A stretch of 44,621 bases of DNA, taken from Helochares maculicollis (Eukaryota; Arthropoda; Insecta; Coleoptera; Hydrophilidae). The stretch is taken from assembly GCA_033557835.1 (NCBI GenBank), contig JAWQRO010000284.1:1-44621 (forward strand), in the 5' to 3' direction. Made by a program: the position numbers and the translations under genes. Of this stretch, positions 1 to 12,350 are shown piece after piece. The notes below the pieces were generated by a model. That model was not told the DNA's origin and ran no database searches. It saw only the letters and a list, made by a program, of their open reading frames with translations. Within the stretch, counting starts at the first letter, position 1; every line of letters begins with the position of its first letter.

Positions 1-640
1 CATAAAGTACATAGGAAAGGGTTATGTATACAATATTATACCGAGTATATGACCTTCACGCCTTTGCATGCACATACGCACTGGTTTTTCGAAAGTTTCC
101 ATGAACATTTTGCATATATGAGACTGAATTTCATTTATACAGCGCTGAATTTGCTCCTTTAATGTGACTTAAAATAACTTCATCAAACGAAATCTAATGG
201 TGTTAAATCACACGATCTAGGGAATCAATTCTGATCCTCAAAACGAGAGAGTACACGACCTGGAAATATCTTACGCAGTGATTGAATTGTTTCGCGGGCT
301 GTATTGCATATGGCATCCTCTTGTTAAAATCACATATTGGCCACATCAATAACATCCAATTTCAGCAGAAATACCTGTGTTATCATCTCGCGATATCGAG
401 CACCAGTAACAGTCACTGCTTGACCAGCCTCATCATTTTCACACTTTTATAAGCACGGAAACACAGATCTTTAGTGAGCATAAGCTGTAGAGCTTCTTGA
501 AATTTGCAATTCTTGTCCATGGCGCCGAATTGAAGTTTCTGAATTGTCACCGACACCCACACGCACCACTTCGATATTGACATTTAAACGGTTTGGCTTT
601 GGACGTCTGTTTGGCGTCTCCAACGGATCCAATCACCCTG
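1..640 (-). pseudogene. Tc1/mariner-superfamily transposase remnant
   Basis: Reading the minus strand across several frames gives pieces of a DDE transposase of the kind common in insects. From N- to C-terminal side these are RRPKPNRLNVNIEVV near 600, NTARETIQSLREIFPG near 300, and a C-terminal stretch with IQRCINEIQSH near 150-115. Stops and frame changes interrupt it throughout, so it makes no protein. The catalytic Asp/Glu residues cannot be placed with certainty. The element may continue past the left edge. The superfamily call is inferred from remembered family patterns, not from an alignment. Confidence 0.6.
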
Positions 641-739
641 TATTTTTCAATTAATCTCGTCCCAGTTAAAAGTTAAAGTACTATTCCGACTATATTTTGT
701 ATGAAATTTTCGAGCTGCGGCCGCCAAGCACTCAATATT

Positions 740-1010
740 TTGGAAAATATGTTTAATAACGAAAACACATTGTTCTACCGTGTACGGTTCTAGTTTTACT
801 AACCCTAAGCTTTCAGCTGTAAAATAGTTTCTTTAACAGGGCTGCCAAGAGAAAACTGCACGAATAGCAGCAAATTCAAATCTTACCATAACTTTGGGAC
901 ATTCTGCAGAAATTGTTCGAGTGTTGTAAACAGATTAAAGTCGAATGGAGCCAGATCTAGTGAATTGGATCGATATTCCAAGCGTTTGACCAATTTTACT
1001 TTTATGCCAT
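740..1010 (-). pseudogene. mariner transposase C-terminal fragment
   Basis: One minus-strand frame contains LDLAPFDFNLF. This fits the mariner signature around the third catalytic aspartate (YSPDLAPxDxHLF in functional copies). The text after it resembles the C-terminal quarter but soon meets stops. No terminal inverted repeats were found. It is a second, separate relic beside the one at 1-640. Confidence 0.5.
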
Positions 1011-3700
1011 CGTTGGTATATATAGTCTTCTGTTATTGGTGTCCCTGCTTAAAAATAATAAATTAGCAGAATTTGTTTTGCGACCTAATAAACTTACGTC
1101 ATACCTTTCTTGGGCGATTTCAATTCCTTTGATTGCTTTTGATTTCTTATTCGCTCAACTCTTGTCACTTTTATTTTGAAAACGTGCCAAATGTTGTTGC
1201 GAAAATCTCCCTAAAATGCATGATTTTAAGCTTTAGGAAACTTGTCAATAGCATCCTCAAACCCAATTTATTTGTCAAAATATGTAACACCCGTTCTATA
1301 GAGATGTTTCTTAGATAGACATCCAGAGCGAGGATCATCATCAAGTATTGAACGATCAAGTTAAAACTCTTTTGTTCACTTTCATATCATTGTTTTTATT
1401 CATTGCCCAGAACATTTACCATTTCTTTATAAATGTCCATGGCCTTTCAAAGTTTTTCTACGAAAAATGTCACTACAGTACATAATTCAAAATACATTCA
1501 ACAACTTTTACACAAGGCTGAATTGAAGTTTTGTGTGCCTTCATACGAAGGATGAATGCGCTTAAACAGTCATATATCTGTTTCAGCTAGTAGAGCAAAG
1601 CTGTTCAACTATTCTAGTAAAGTTAGAACATTAAAATCTGCCAAAAATCAAATTGAGTTCAAAAAAGTATTGGAAACAATCAAACAGGACAGCACTAGGA
1701 GGGACATGAAAAAGATTGAATCAAGGAAAAATGAAGGCGTATTCTTGATTATGTAAAGAATGCTAGAATCACAATTTGCAATTCACTCCTTGTGAATAAG
1801 AGACATGTCGCAGATATCATCACGGAAAGCATGCATGATAATCCAGTTAAATAAATAAGTAAAATTAATAATAATCAAATGCCCTAACATCAGATTCAGA
1901 TAAGAAGACGGACAAATTCTACGAGACTAAAGCCCCGCTACGTTCTACCTTCTTTAAAGCAGAAACAGCAATAGTTCTATTTAGCACCGCCACAAGAAGC
2001 AAAAGAGTAAAAAAGTGAACTTTCTTTCTCAACAGTTTTTTACCAGGAAATAGAGCAAATATAACTGAAAAGAAGAAGCAAGTGATAGACAGTCAAACGC
2101 AGCAGATTTACAAAACGATAGAATCAGAATGATTAAAAAGTTACAATATTAAAAGAAATTCTCCGATAGATATCGCTGTTTTCTTAGAATCAATACCAAT
2201 AATTCAAAAAATTAAAACGGCTTACAATATTAAGACTACAATATCTTACTAGATTTACAAAAAATGTATCTGACTTAAAAATGGGAAAGTTTAAAAAAAC
2301 TGCAAAGCAAGACATTATGAAGTTCTGTATTTGTTCATTCTATTCCGGCACAGTCTTGTTCCAGTTTTTGAACCCATTAACCTTCACTAATATTGGTTAT
2401 CTGTAGTGATTCGTTAATTTCAATTTTTGTCTTTCTTTTATTCTAAAGAGTCTTTTCTACGAGCCATATAGATTATATTCGAATATCTTTACTACATTTT
2501 TTATAATAATGTTCTTCAATTACATGGTTTTGTTTGCGCACCTTCATTTTTGATTCCTGTAGTTCTTGTTTGTTCAGGTGTTTCATGTATTATTTTTCAG
2601 AAAACTGGCTATTTCGATACAGATAGTATAAGTGTATCCTCACTGAACCACGATATATTTCCTGTTATTTTGTTTTAGTTTACTCTCCTTACTCTTTGTA
2701 TTTCTCTTTCGGATATTTATTTACCTAAATTTGTTCCAATGCACTATTTTTGGAAACTGTTTCCTTCCAACTTTCAGTTTTCAGAAAAGCTTGCAGTTTC
2801 CTTTCGGATTGTGTTTCCTGATTCATTCAACCTTTCTTAATAATTGTTTCTGTTTACTCTCCTTACCCCTAATTTATCTTTACGCTCTTAATATATCTAT
2901 TTTCCCAAATCTGATCAATTGTATTATTTAAAGTAGTACTCTTTCTCCCAACTGTTGAGTCAATCTATTTCTAGAGAGATTTTGTGTATTAAGCTTTTAG
3001 ATTTTCTAAATTTCCAAATAGAAGAGTATAGTTACTTTTTTATCCAATCGGAGATTTCATTTTCATAGTACAAGATCATTGTTGGTTCCAATTTTCACTG
3101 ATGTTTATCATGTTTGAGCTGGATTACTTTATTGTTAGTTATAAAGTCACGTAATGTATGTTAATATGTAGAGTTGCGGCATAGTTTGTTAAGTTTTCGG
3201 TCCGATGAGTGTAATTAAAAAAAGCATCATTTTTATAATAAAAATTTAATAATGTCTTCAATGTTTAATATAATGTTTTATAATAATTTTATAATAATAC
3301 TAATATAATATAAAATAATATGTTAAATAATATAAATTACGTAATACTAATGTGTAGTAATGTGTAAAAATTATGTACAATATTCTGTTCTTCTACTTGT
3401 ACTCGTAGGACAGGTTTCTTATTCACAAAAATGAATCATATCAGGACTCGGTGCCCGTTAGTAAATTGTACATTTAACCTTTTCAAGAACTGTGAAACAA
3501 AAGAAAATCCTTATTGTTAGTAAAAATTAGATTCACAGTAAGAACATATTTTTCTTCTGTTTCGGTTTATATTCATTGCCCCATAAAAAATTAGTCGATC
3601 ATCAGATATTCCACTTTAATATATATTTATGCGTACATAACAATCATCTTATTTTTAATCACGTTTAAACCGTTAATCTTGAGGCACGTGATATGCTCTA
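1011..3700. other. gene-free AT-rich stretch
   Basis: No exon-like reading frame with a recognisable product was found. A 66-codon plus-strand frame at 1556-1756 and another at 2731-2931 have no recognised similarity. The first has a lysine-rich composition like a decayed LINE, but this is only an impression. The interval 3225-3370 is almost pure A/T with many ATAAT units. Confidence 0.5.
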
Positions 3701-6700
3701 GCATATTTTACAAATCTTTGTAACAGCTCACAAATGTACCACTAAAACCAATAGGTAAAACAGATTTGCTGGGACAAGAAAACTACGATTAGGTTAATGA
3801 ATACCGAAATGGAGGATTTCACCCTAAGATGAAAGCAATAAATCAGTATTAATCCACTTGCTTTTTTACTTACACATTCTACACATGCCAGCTGTGTTGT
3901 TATCAATCAAGTTCAATATTTTCGTATATCCGTCTATGCAAACATAAAAATGGAAGGAGACCCCTCCCAGAAAGTACATTCCAATAAACATTGATTTCGT
4001 TCGTAGCTTTCTGTCTTCCGATATGCAGATATAGCTATGAATTGTTCAAGGAAATATAGTGCTCCCAAATAAAACAAACTGCATTATAAATTTCTTTGGC
4101 TTCCATGATATATCTACTTCGGGAAAACTGGGACTCTGCGGCAGTGTAAGTGGCATAAAGTAGATGACAAATAAAAATAAGCTTCGAACTTCCGTTTGCC
4201 ATGAGGGGTATGAAAAATCTCTCATAATACATCCATCTTTCCTTCAGAAAGTAACTTTTCTGAAGGAAACTGCCGTGGAAACTTGGGAAGCAGTAAAAAA
4301 GGAAACGAAATAGTTTTAAAACGGCGCGATAGATTAATTGCTAAAATGATTATAATAAGCGTCTGTTTTTAATCGCCGGGAATAAACGCTGCTTCTAGTA
4401 GCTTCAGGAAGCTAGAAATCCGCAAATAAGAAGGCACTCAAGCGACGACAGTTCAAAGGAATACGAATGGGACAAACTATATAAAGTCAATCAAATCGGA
4501 AAAGGATAAACTGCTATTCACTTTGAAATCCAAATTCTAGATTGATCCAAAGGAAACTTTGTAAATTTTCCCTCTAAATAGTTTTGCTATACGGGGTGCA
4601 ATGTAAAGGTTCAAGCCTCATTATCTTAAGCCCACTCATCCAGCCATCACGGAATGGAGTATGTTCGTATCGCGCGTATTATGCACAAGTAATTTTGGAG
4701 AGGTCTTGTTTTTAATTAGAATCGCATTATGCTAACGCAATGTTGATGTGTAGGAAGTGAGGCGTACACATGACTACAATAGGAGCTTGGAAGTTTGGTA
4801 GCTGTACACACTGCAAAATAAATCACATCTTCAGATATATGGAGCATGTATGGCTCAAGTCAAAAGGATATCCTTTCAGCAAGCTCGTGCAGTAAAGTAA
4901 GCATGCCATGTTGTGCCTTTTGATGCGAACACAATTTCGTGCATCATAGCACTTCTGGATAACTTGATTTTGCGTAACAGTGTGCCACACCGTTAAAACA
5001 TTCAAACAAAGGTAGAACACTATCGCTGGTTTGAATTAAATCTTGTCTTTGTCTACTACCTGCCAGGTTCAATTGCAAATGTTTGCGTCACTGCCTTTGG
5101 CGTCTCCTCCGATCCCAGAGCCACTCGAGACGGTAGTTCTGTAATGTAAATATGATTTCGATGTTTCTGGAAGGCGCACGGTCAAGGCACCATACATTAT
5201 TTTCGTATTTACTCCAACTACGCTCAAGCAAGCACTAGATTAAGCGCCAGTCAATTATTTACAAATAATTAATGTACATTTGGCTCATGTCTGGACCCAG
5301 CACACCAATTTACCTCCCAATATCCAGCATCAAACTTGCGGTGTTAGTTTAACTTATTTCGTTTAAAGTTATCGAGCACTGGTCCTTTGTCAATATTAGC
5401 TTTATTTGTGTATATATTTTGTACCCTGTTATCACACCCTTAGGTAATTCCGTTATAGGTTTACGCGGAGGAGTCTAACCGAGCAGAGGCTTTATGACAA
5501 TCTGACGCCTCAATTTACAATCGATGCCTTCGCTGATTAGATCGTAATCTCCAATTGGAAGTTAAATTATTAACAAACCCTGACTCAGCTACTTCCAAAA
5601 CATCGCAATTTTAGCCCCATTTACTAATCAGAAATTTTGAGACTGTAGAGTTTAGGGACGACAAAGTAAAATTGATTGCATAGGGGCTTTAGTGGATTCC
5701 TCGATATTAGATGACGAACTAAATCACATTAAAGATGGGAATAACGAGATTGGCCTCCTTCCCTTTAATCGATAATTATATTTCCAACTAAATGCATTTT
5801 ACGACCGGACTGGATAGTGCTGGTATTACCTTTGATCTACCGTACATTCTATTCACTTCCAATACCGAGTGCTAAATTCATATAAAAGTTTAATAAAAAC
5901 ACGAAAAAGTACAGAGAGATTTAACGACGACAACTCAAAGTTCAACTAGAGCGATATTTTACTCAACTAGCCAACCGAAGACATTTGAAATAATCTAATA
6001 TGTCTTTCTTGAATTATTCGGCTAATATTTTCTAAATTGAAAACATGCGAGAAAGCACGGAAAATAATGAAATGAATGTGCCGAGAGATTTTCAGGGAAC
6101 CGCTTTATTACGTCTACAACCTTTCAGTTTTATCTCTTTGCTCATATGTCTCCCAGAATATTGCAAAGCTGGTAGAACGTCAGCTGTCAATTTTGAAGTC
6201 CCAACTTTTTTTATTAGTTGATGTAGGTTTTCTCATGACGAGCAAATCAAAAAGGAAAACATGAAAACGTGTACAGCAAGCAGGACTCTCGGCGGCTTGT
6301 TGTCTGTCTCATTTTGTTGTCGAAATAATGATTGTTTGTTTGTTCTGAAAAGTATTTCCGCCCTGTCATATTAGGTGCTTTTTTTTAAACTATTCTCGTA
6401 AATATTTAGATGGTTATATTTTACATTTGAATGAAAGCCGCATATATTTTTTACTATAAATATTGTTCTCATACAGAAATATATTTTTGCCTTTAAGTAT
6501 TTCCATCAATTCATTTAATCATTTGTGTTCAAGGAATTTTAAAATCATACATATTTCTCAGTTGACAAGTTATTTATTTATTTATGTTTGGCTCGCAAAA
6601 CTATAGAAACTAAGTGAATTGCAAATTCCAAATGTAAACGTATATTCTTAAACGAAATTGTACTCTTAATTATAAAACGGATTCTGCAGGTAAGAAACGT

Positions 6701-6990
6701 GAGTATGGCGCTCATTATACCTTTGTAATTATGTGAATTTTAATGAAAACTAAGATTATTCGTACATAAATAGGTTAAAATGCATCGCATCAAATAACTT
6801 AGTTCTGTAAAAAGTTGATTTTATAATTGTTTATTAAATTAATTTTATTAATTGAAATGTTCTATTATTTTCTATCTGTTATCTATACTTCAAATAATTA
6901 TAGTATTGCTCTTACACAATGCTATAAAAAACACTTATAGTAACAACGTTTTTTTTTAATTTTCCCTCTTCCAAAAATTTAGTACGAGAA
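3701..6990. other. gene-free stretch
   Basis: Only short open frames (65 codons or fewer) occur here, with no recognised domain. It is slightly less AT-rich between about 4400 and 5700 than on either side. No tRNA, transposon end or long repeat was identified apart from the small hairpin at 4238-4269. Confidence 0.4.
4238..4269. repeat. perfect 13-bp hairpin
   Basis: TTTCCTTCAGAAA at 4238-4250 is followed by a 6-base loop and then by its exact reverse complement at 4257-4269. No poly-T run or gene lies beside it, so a function is not suggested. It may be a relic of a small foldback element. Confidence 0.6.
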
Positions 6991-6993
6991 AAA

Positions 6994-7401
6994 ATCTGGA
7001 GTATCTCCATTCAATATTCCCGTATAAATATATGTACGACATAAAAGCACCTGCGATTAATAATAATAAAAATACAAACACTTACATGAACTTCAAAAAT
7101 ATAAGCAAAAGATATAATATTTATAATTAACATTAAAGTCAATGCCTATATTCAACACATTAATATATTCTTAAGGAATATTCAATTCTTTTTCAGTACA
7201 TATATAAATCATCTGAGTATTTTGAATATTTCTGTATGTAATGTACAATACTTTTTGCTTAAAAATATATTTTTATATACTCTAAACTAGTCTGCAATAT
7301 GGAACTCTTGAAAATACTCTTAGCGAAGGCTTGAATTTTAAAATGTGAATTGATAACTAAAGGAAGAGTTTAATTTTAGAATATAGATTCATAACTAAAA
7401 C
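6994..7401 (+). repeat. HINE-like interspersed repeat, copy A (5' part)
   Basis: This copy starts with the family 5' end ATCTGGAGTATCTCCA, a small palindrome, followed by a CCCGTATAAATA block. It can be matched along its length to the repeats at 8312-9220 (same strand) and 23079-23948 (opposite strand). It covers only the first half of the element and ends at 7401, where a second 5' end of the same family begins. Confidence 0.7.
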
Positions 7402-7440
7402 ATCTGGATTGTCTCCACTCAACGTTCCCGTGTAAATAAT
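7402..7440 (+). repeat. HINE-like repeat 5' end, copy A' (fragment)
   Basis: The sequence ATCTGGATTGTCTCCACTC and the following CGTTCCCGTGTAAATA reproduce the family 5' terminus directly after copy A broke off. Beyond about 7440 the sequence no longer matches the family. Confidence 0.6.
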
Positions 7441-7714
7441 AAAGCATAGGTACCAAATTTCTGTGAAATCGTCCTCAAACCTTTAGTTGCCCTTATATGT
7501 GACATATTATCGTTCTTCTTATCATGTTTTAATATGTATAAAGTATTTGTAATTTAGTGATTTGTATTTACAAAATACGAATCGCATTTGTGCTGGTGAG
7601 CCGCATAGAAAATATTTGCAAGGTTCATTGTATTGAGTTAAATTGTTAGGAATAAAAATTTTGGTATTATGCGTGGGGTAATAGCATATGTAAAAAGAAC
7701 ACATTTTCGCTGAA

Positions 7715-8311
7715 CCGCGTATAAGTCCTTATTTGGTTGAATAAAGTATAGCAAGTCTAGGCAAGAAAATGACTGAATGGAATAAAAAAATCTTGATTTC
7801 AAGAAGAGGATTAATAAAAAGAGCTCTCACTAGGTTTAGTAATTTCTTAAAAACCGAGCAATTGAATTTGTCTGATGTGAAGTTGAGGCTAGAAAAAACG
7901 TAAGGTTTGTTGCAGCAATTCGAATATTTGCAGGTTAGCATAGACCCGATGAATATAAAGCCTGTTGAAGAAGAAATTGAAAATTTTGAAATCAATATGA
8001 GGTGTTGTCGTTTGCCAAACAAAATATTAGGGAACTAGGGGGAATAGAGCTAGGTGAATCATCGGGAGCGTTGGCGAATGTACCCGCGATTAAGGTGCAT
8101 TTGCCGACGTTGCAACTACTAACATTTTATAGACAGAACTGCGATGTGCAAAGATTTAGGGAACCGTTTTAAAGTATGATACATAACAAAGCCAATATCC
8201 ACCCAATAACAAAGTTATTTTATTTTGATTCGTGTTTGAAGCGAGCAAAATTATAAGTGCGCTGGAAATGAACGATAGCAACTATCAGAGCGCGTGGTTA
8301 CTTTTGGAAAA
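7715..8311 (+). pseudogene. BEL/Pao-type retrotransposon gag (DUF1759-like) relic
   Basis: Plus-strand frames give a stretch typical of the gag-like region in BEL/Pao elements. It begins with a basic, coiled-coil-like N-terminal part (EIENFEINMR near 7970-8000). VHLPTLQLLTF follows near 8095-8130, then SMIHNKANIHPITKLFYF near 8175-8225 and IISALEMNDSNYQSAWLLL near 8250-8305. The spacing matches the family pattern of an LPxLxLPxF motif, an IHxxxxI motif and an NYxxAW motif. Frameshifts and stops show it is dead. It is cut off at the repeat that begins at 8312. No protease or reverse transcriptase follows. The 7441-7714 stretch could be LTR remains, but no LTR boundary was established. Confidence 0.65.
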
Positions 8312-9220
8312 ATCTGGAGTGTCTTCACTCAACATTCCGGTATAAATATATGTACGATATAAAAGTACCTGCGATTAATAATAATAAAACTACAAACACT
8401 AACATGAGTTTAATATTCATAATTAACACTAACATCAATGTCTATATTCAATAGAGTAATATATTCAATTCTTTTTCAGTACTTATATATCATTGGAATA
8501 TTTTTAATATATATATATATATATTTATTTCTTTATGTAATGTACAATACTTTACGTTTAAAAATATATATACTCTTAACAAGTCGCCAATATGGAACGC
8601 TGGTAAACAACCTTTGCGAAGACTTGAATTTTAAAATGTGAATTCATAACTAAAGGAAGGGTCCATTTTTAGAATAAAAATTCATAACTAAAAAATAAAA
8701 TTTATGAAGGTTATGAAGGTTCCGGTTTTCAAATTGACACGGAACTATTTGCTATTGCTATATTTTCCATGTTTAGCATTTTTGTAACATTTTTGTAAAA
8801 TTGTTTGTTCCAAAGCCTACTAAAATTTTAAAAATTATAAAAATAGCACTTTCGGTACTCCGATCATGTTAGAAAATTGTATCTGCGAGATTTTTGTGAT
8901 AATTAAGATGTGCACGCAATTTCAATCTGATAGCTTAATATTATAGACTACTTTACTTGAGAAATTTCAAAACTGTGTAGGTAAACGGGTACTTCCCGTG
9001 GTCTTACATACATCCTACGTTGATACAGATTTAATTTTTTGCGATAATGTCCGTATACCAAATTTTATTGCTCCAGCTCAAACGGCCTGACCGCTACCAT
9101 GTTTACATACACACACACACACAGACGACATGCCAAAAATGGTCAAAATGGATTCAGGGGCACTTAAAACGTGGAAATCCGTCAAAAACTCGAGGTCGAA
9201 TATTTTAACGCTTTGGGGAG
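8312..9220 (+). repeat. HINE-like interspersed repeat, copy B
   Basis: This is a nearly full-length copy. The 5' end is ATCTGGAGTGTCTTCACTC, followed by AACATTCCGGTATAAATA. The middle carries a TA run (8505-8524), then a CA microsatellite (about 9108-9122) and the conserved block GACATGCCAAAAATGGTCAA. The 3' hairpin and terminus seen in the copy at 23079-23948 are lost here. Open frames in it, such as the 75-codon minus-strand frame at 9078-9305, are by-products of the repeat and recur out of frame in other copies. Confidence 0.75.
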
Positions 9221-9765
9221 ATCCACCCTCAAATGAAATTAATAACATTTCAATTCTATTCAAAACTAAAAACTGGCTGTAACATCTAAATTGAGTAAAA
9301 TGCATTTTGCAATATCTATGAAATTTGCGTTCAAATATTCTCCCAAATTAAGATGGAACGTAAAAAATTCTAGCGTTTAATGTAATTAAGTCTAATTTTT
9401 AAATAACTTGCCTATTTCAAACTTTATTTTTAACTACATGAAGTGTCGAGCAGTGATCTTTAATAATAGTGGTAGTCATAGACACAGCAAAGGAGCTTGC
9501 TTTTGAAAACTTACGACATTTAAAATCTTAATTGAAAACGTCTATTCAGCTGCGTTCTTTCACAATATTCGATGCTGTGTATTAGCGAATGTCTAAAGAA
9601 ATTCTAACATCGTTTTCCATTGACCGAACCATTCAATTAAAGCTACTTTTTTTTGAGCAAACCTTAAAATTTATTTTATTCTCGGCCTGCGGCCGACATA
9701 GAAATCAGATGTTTTTAAAAATTCCATTACGAAAAATATCTTTTACGCAGTCTACTTTCGGAGCT
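9221..9765. other. gene-free stretch
   Basis: No coding frame, transposon end or repeat was recognised. A short GC-rich inverted CGGCCtgCGGCCG lies near 9685, just before the tandem array. Confidence 0.4.
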
Positions 9766-10290
9766 TGAAGAGACCGGACGTGCTTCGGCTCACCTCGGCC
9801 GTTGAAGAGATCGCGTGATTTGGAAATATTCATCCGCAACTATGACTGAATATATGTTAGTTTAATTTTGACGGCAGGAAAAGTCGGATGTGATGTGGTC
9901 TGTTTCGGCCTGCTGTAGCATGATTCGGCCAGGTTCGGCCGTTGAAGAGATCACGCGGTTTGGCCAGTTTAGTTCCGAAGGCAGGAGAGGTCGGATGTGC
10001 TGCGGTCTGTTTCGACCTGCTGCAGCACAATTCGACCCGGTTCGGCCGTTGAAAAGATCACTTGGTTTGGTCAGTTTAATTCCGACGGCAAGAGAAGTCG
10101 GATGTACTGCGGCCCATTCGGCCCGGTTCGGCTGTTGAAGTGATCACGCGGTCTGCTCGATCTAATTCCGACGGCAGGAGAGGTCGAATGTGCTTCGGCC
10201 CGTTTTAGACGTTGGAGAGATCACGTGGTCTGGACATTCATCGGTGTCTATGACTCAACACATTCTCAGTCTAACTTTGATGGTAAAAGA
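9766..10290 (+). repeat. degenerate GC-richer tandem array
   Basis: A core resembling CGGCCGTTGAAGAGATCACG recurs, with GTTGAAG or its close variant beginning at 9801, 9941, 10048, 10134 and 10211. A sixth lies at 10672. Between cores there are repeated blocks of the type TTCCGACGGCAGGAGAGGTCGGATGTGC; it is written here only as a type, since copies vary. Spacing runs from about 77 to 140 bases because sub-blocks are gained or lost, so this is a complex minisatellite. An 82-codon plus-strand frame (9890-10138) is itself repetitive and is probably chance. The composition is clearly more GC-rich than the surroundings. Confidence 0.8.
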
Positions 10291-12350
10291 GGTCGAATGT
10301 GCTTTTAAATAATGTCTTCGCTCATCACTTGTTTCATTTTCACAACATAACCTTTTTATTTCACTCTTTTACAGCTGCCTCTCGCATGTGTCCTGATTTC
10401 TAGATGAATGCTGATTTTGATTGGGACGGAAGGGAATGGGTCGGTTCGGTGGATCATCTTTCTTTGGTTGCCGAATTTTACCTCATGAAAGCATCGCTTT
10501 TGCGGTGGGCGCTCAGGCCATAGATGCTTACGATGCTGATATAGGGTCTACCGTATTAAGGTATTGGAGGCATCCTTGTTAGTTGAAGGTACATCGACCG
10601 ACAAACTTTCTTTCGTTCTGGTCAAAATTCACGAGAAGACCGGACTACATGTTTGAGGTTTGGTTTCGGCAGTTGAAGAGACTGGATATGCTTCGGACGC
10701 AGGGACCAAGATTCAATCCAGTTTGGATGGTAAGGTAGGTCGGAGGTGCTTCTATATTTTTTACGTTGCTCATCACTTGTTATTTTTAATTTTTCAGATT
10801 TGCAGATACCGTTGTAGAGACCTCGAGTTCTGGAAGTTTCTATCAGGGACTTAGAATCAACTTATTTTGTATCCAGTTTCACTAATAACAGAAATCGGAT
10901 GTGCTCCTATATTTTTTCCTTGCTCATTATTTCTTTTACATTCATTTAAGTACCGACCGAAGAAGAGTTTGATTTTATTTTTATAAATTAATGTTTTCTT
11001 AAAACATTGTAATCAACTAAAGACGCATGTTTGTTTCATTATTTTAATACTTAAGCTTATTATACGTTTTCGATTTGAAATTTGTATGAAGTTGTTTTTT
11101 TTTACCTAGTTATTAGTATGTATCTTTTAAAAATATTTACAGCGCTCATTTTAGCCCATAACATTCTATTCAAATGATTACAGTATGTTTTTTTCGTTAT
11201 AAATAATTATATTTATTATGCGTCTTATAATGGATAAATTTTAGAAGTTACTTTTTTATTCTTAATTAATTGGTGAAATGTTTTTAAATATTATGTATTT
11301 ATATTAGAAATGAAGTTTTCTTTATAGAAACTCAAGTACGACACCAAGTAAAAAGCTTTTAGAATCTATCATATCAAAAATGCGAAACTTATGAAATATT
11401 GTTACTAATGAATACTTTTCGGCAAGATTCTTGTTCCACCGAAGGAGGAGGAAGAACTTCTACGATTCATTCTAGCAACATTTTGCCTTCACGAGGGGAC
11501 TGGACTACAATTTTTGGAGTTTGATGTCGGCAGTAAAAGAAATCGGATATGGCTCAGCCGCAGTAGGAACCATATGCTCTAGAAGCTTTCATCTCTGTCC
11601 AAGAATCAACTTATTTTCAATCCAAGTTGGACGGTAAAGTAAGTTGGAGGTGTTTTTATATTCTTACGTTGCTCGTCACTTATTTATTTCTTTGCAATTT
11701 TTCAGGTATTATTGTGGAGACCACGTGCGGCATATTTCCATCGGCGATCAAGATTCAACTAATTTTCAATCTGGTTTCGATATGCTTTTATATTTTTTCT
11801 TTGCTCATGGCTTGTTTTATTTTCAATTTAGCACAGATCGCAAAAGATATTAGACTACTGCTCTATTCATGTTATTAGTTGCAATCGACTAAAGGTGCAT
11901 GTTTGTTTCAATGTTTTAGTGTTTACGTTTCTTATATTTGTATATCTAATTTTTATGGACTTGAGTTTCCTCGACTAGTAATAAATGTATATGTTTACCT
12001 TTGACCAATATTGATGACATTGACTTCTCACTAAATCGTATTTTAATAATGTGATATAAGAATGTTATGTTCTGTATAAATACTTAATTTGTAATAGATG
12101 GTCTTAGTAAGAAACTTATTAATTCTGAATCATTTGTGTGTTGCTAAGCTTGTTCTGCTGAAAAGTAGAATCAGTTATATTTGTTGAAATGTTTTTAACT
12201 ATTATGTATTTATCTTATATGTATATAATTACAACCTCAAGTATGACACCAAGCAAGAAAAGAAAGTAAATAGAATGCGAAATGTGAGGGAAATTGTAAC
12301 TAATAAGTACTTTTAGAGAAGATTCTTGTTTACAGCTACAACCGCAGCAT
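10291..12350 (+). repeat. large tandem duplication, unit about 0.9 kb
   Basis: Matching landmarks recur at offsets of about 870-905 bases. Examples are AATCAACTAAAG (11011) with AATCGACTAAAG (11883), GATTCTTGTT (11426) with the same at 12321, and the GTCGGAGGTGCTTCTATATT block (about 10739) with its partner near 11642. A partial third unit begins near 10260. The units contain an intron-like segment: GT at 10283, 10730 and 11634, each ending in a pyrimidine-rich run plus CAG at 10374, 10797 and 11705. No protein could be recognised. Candidates are a decayed tandem gene family, a tandem non-coding RNA gene, or simply satellite-like DNA. Confidence 0.65.

Noticed and set aside
6994..9220. The HINE-like copies A and B as the two LTRs of the BEL/Pao relic
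   Set aside because: The ends are not TG...CA, the copies end at different places, and a lone complete copy at 23079-23948 shows no short target duplication.
9078..9305. 75-codon minus-strand frame with a run of alternating V and C
   Set aside because: The run is a CA microsatellite in the HINE-like repeat; other copies do not keep the frame.
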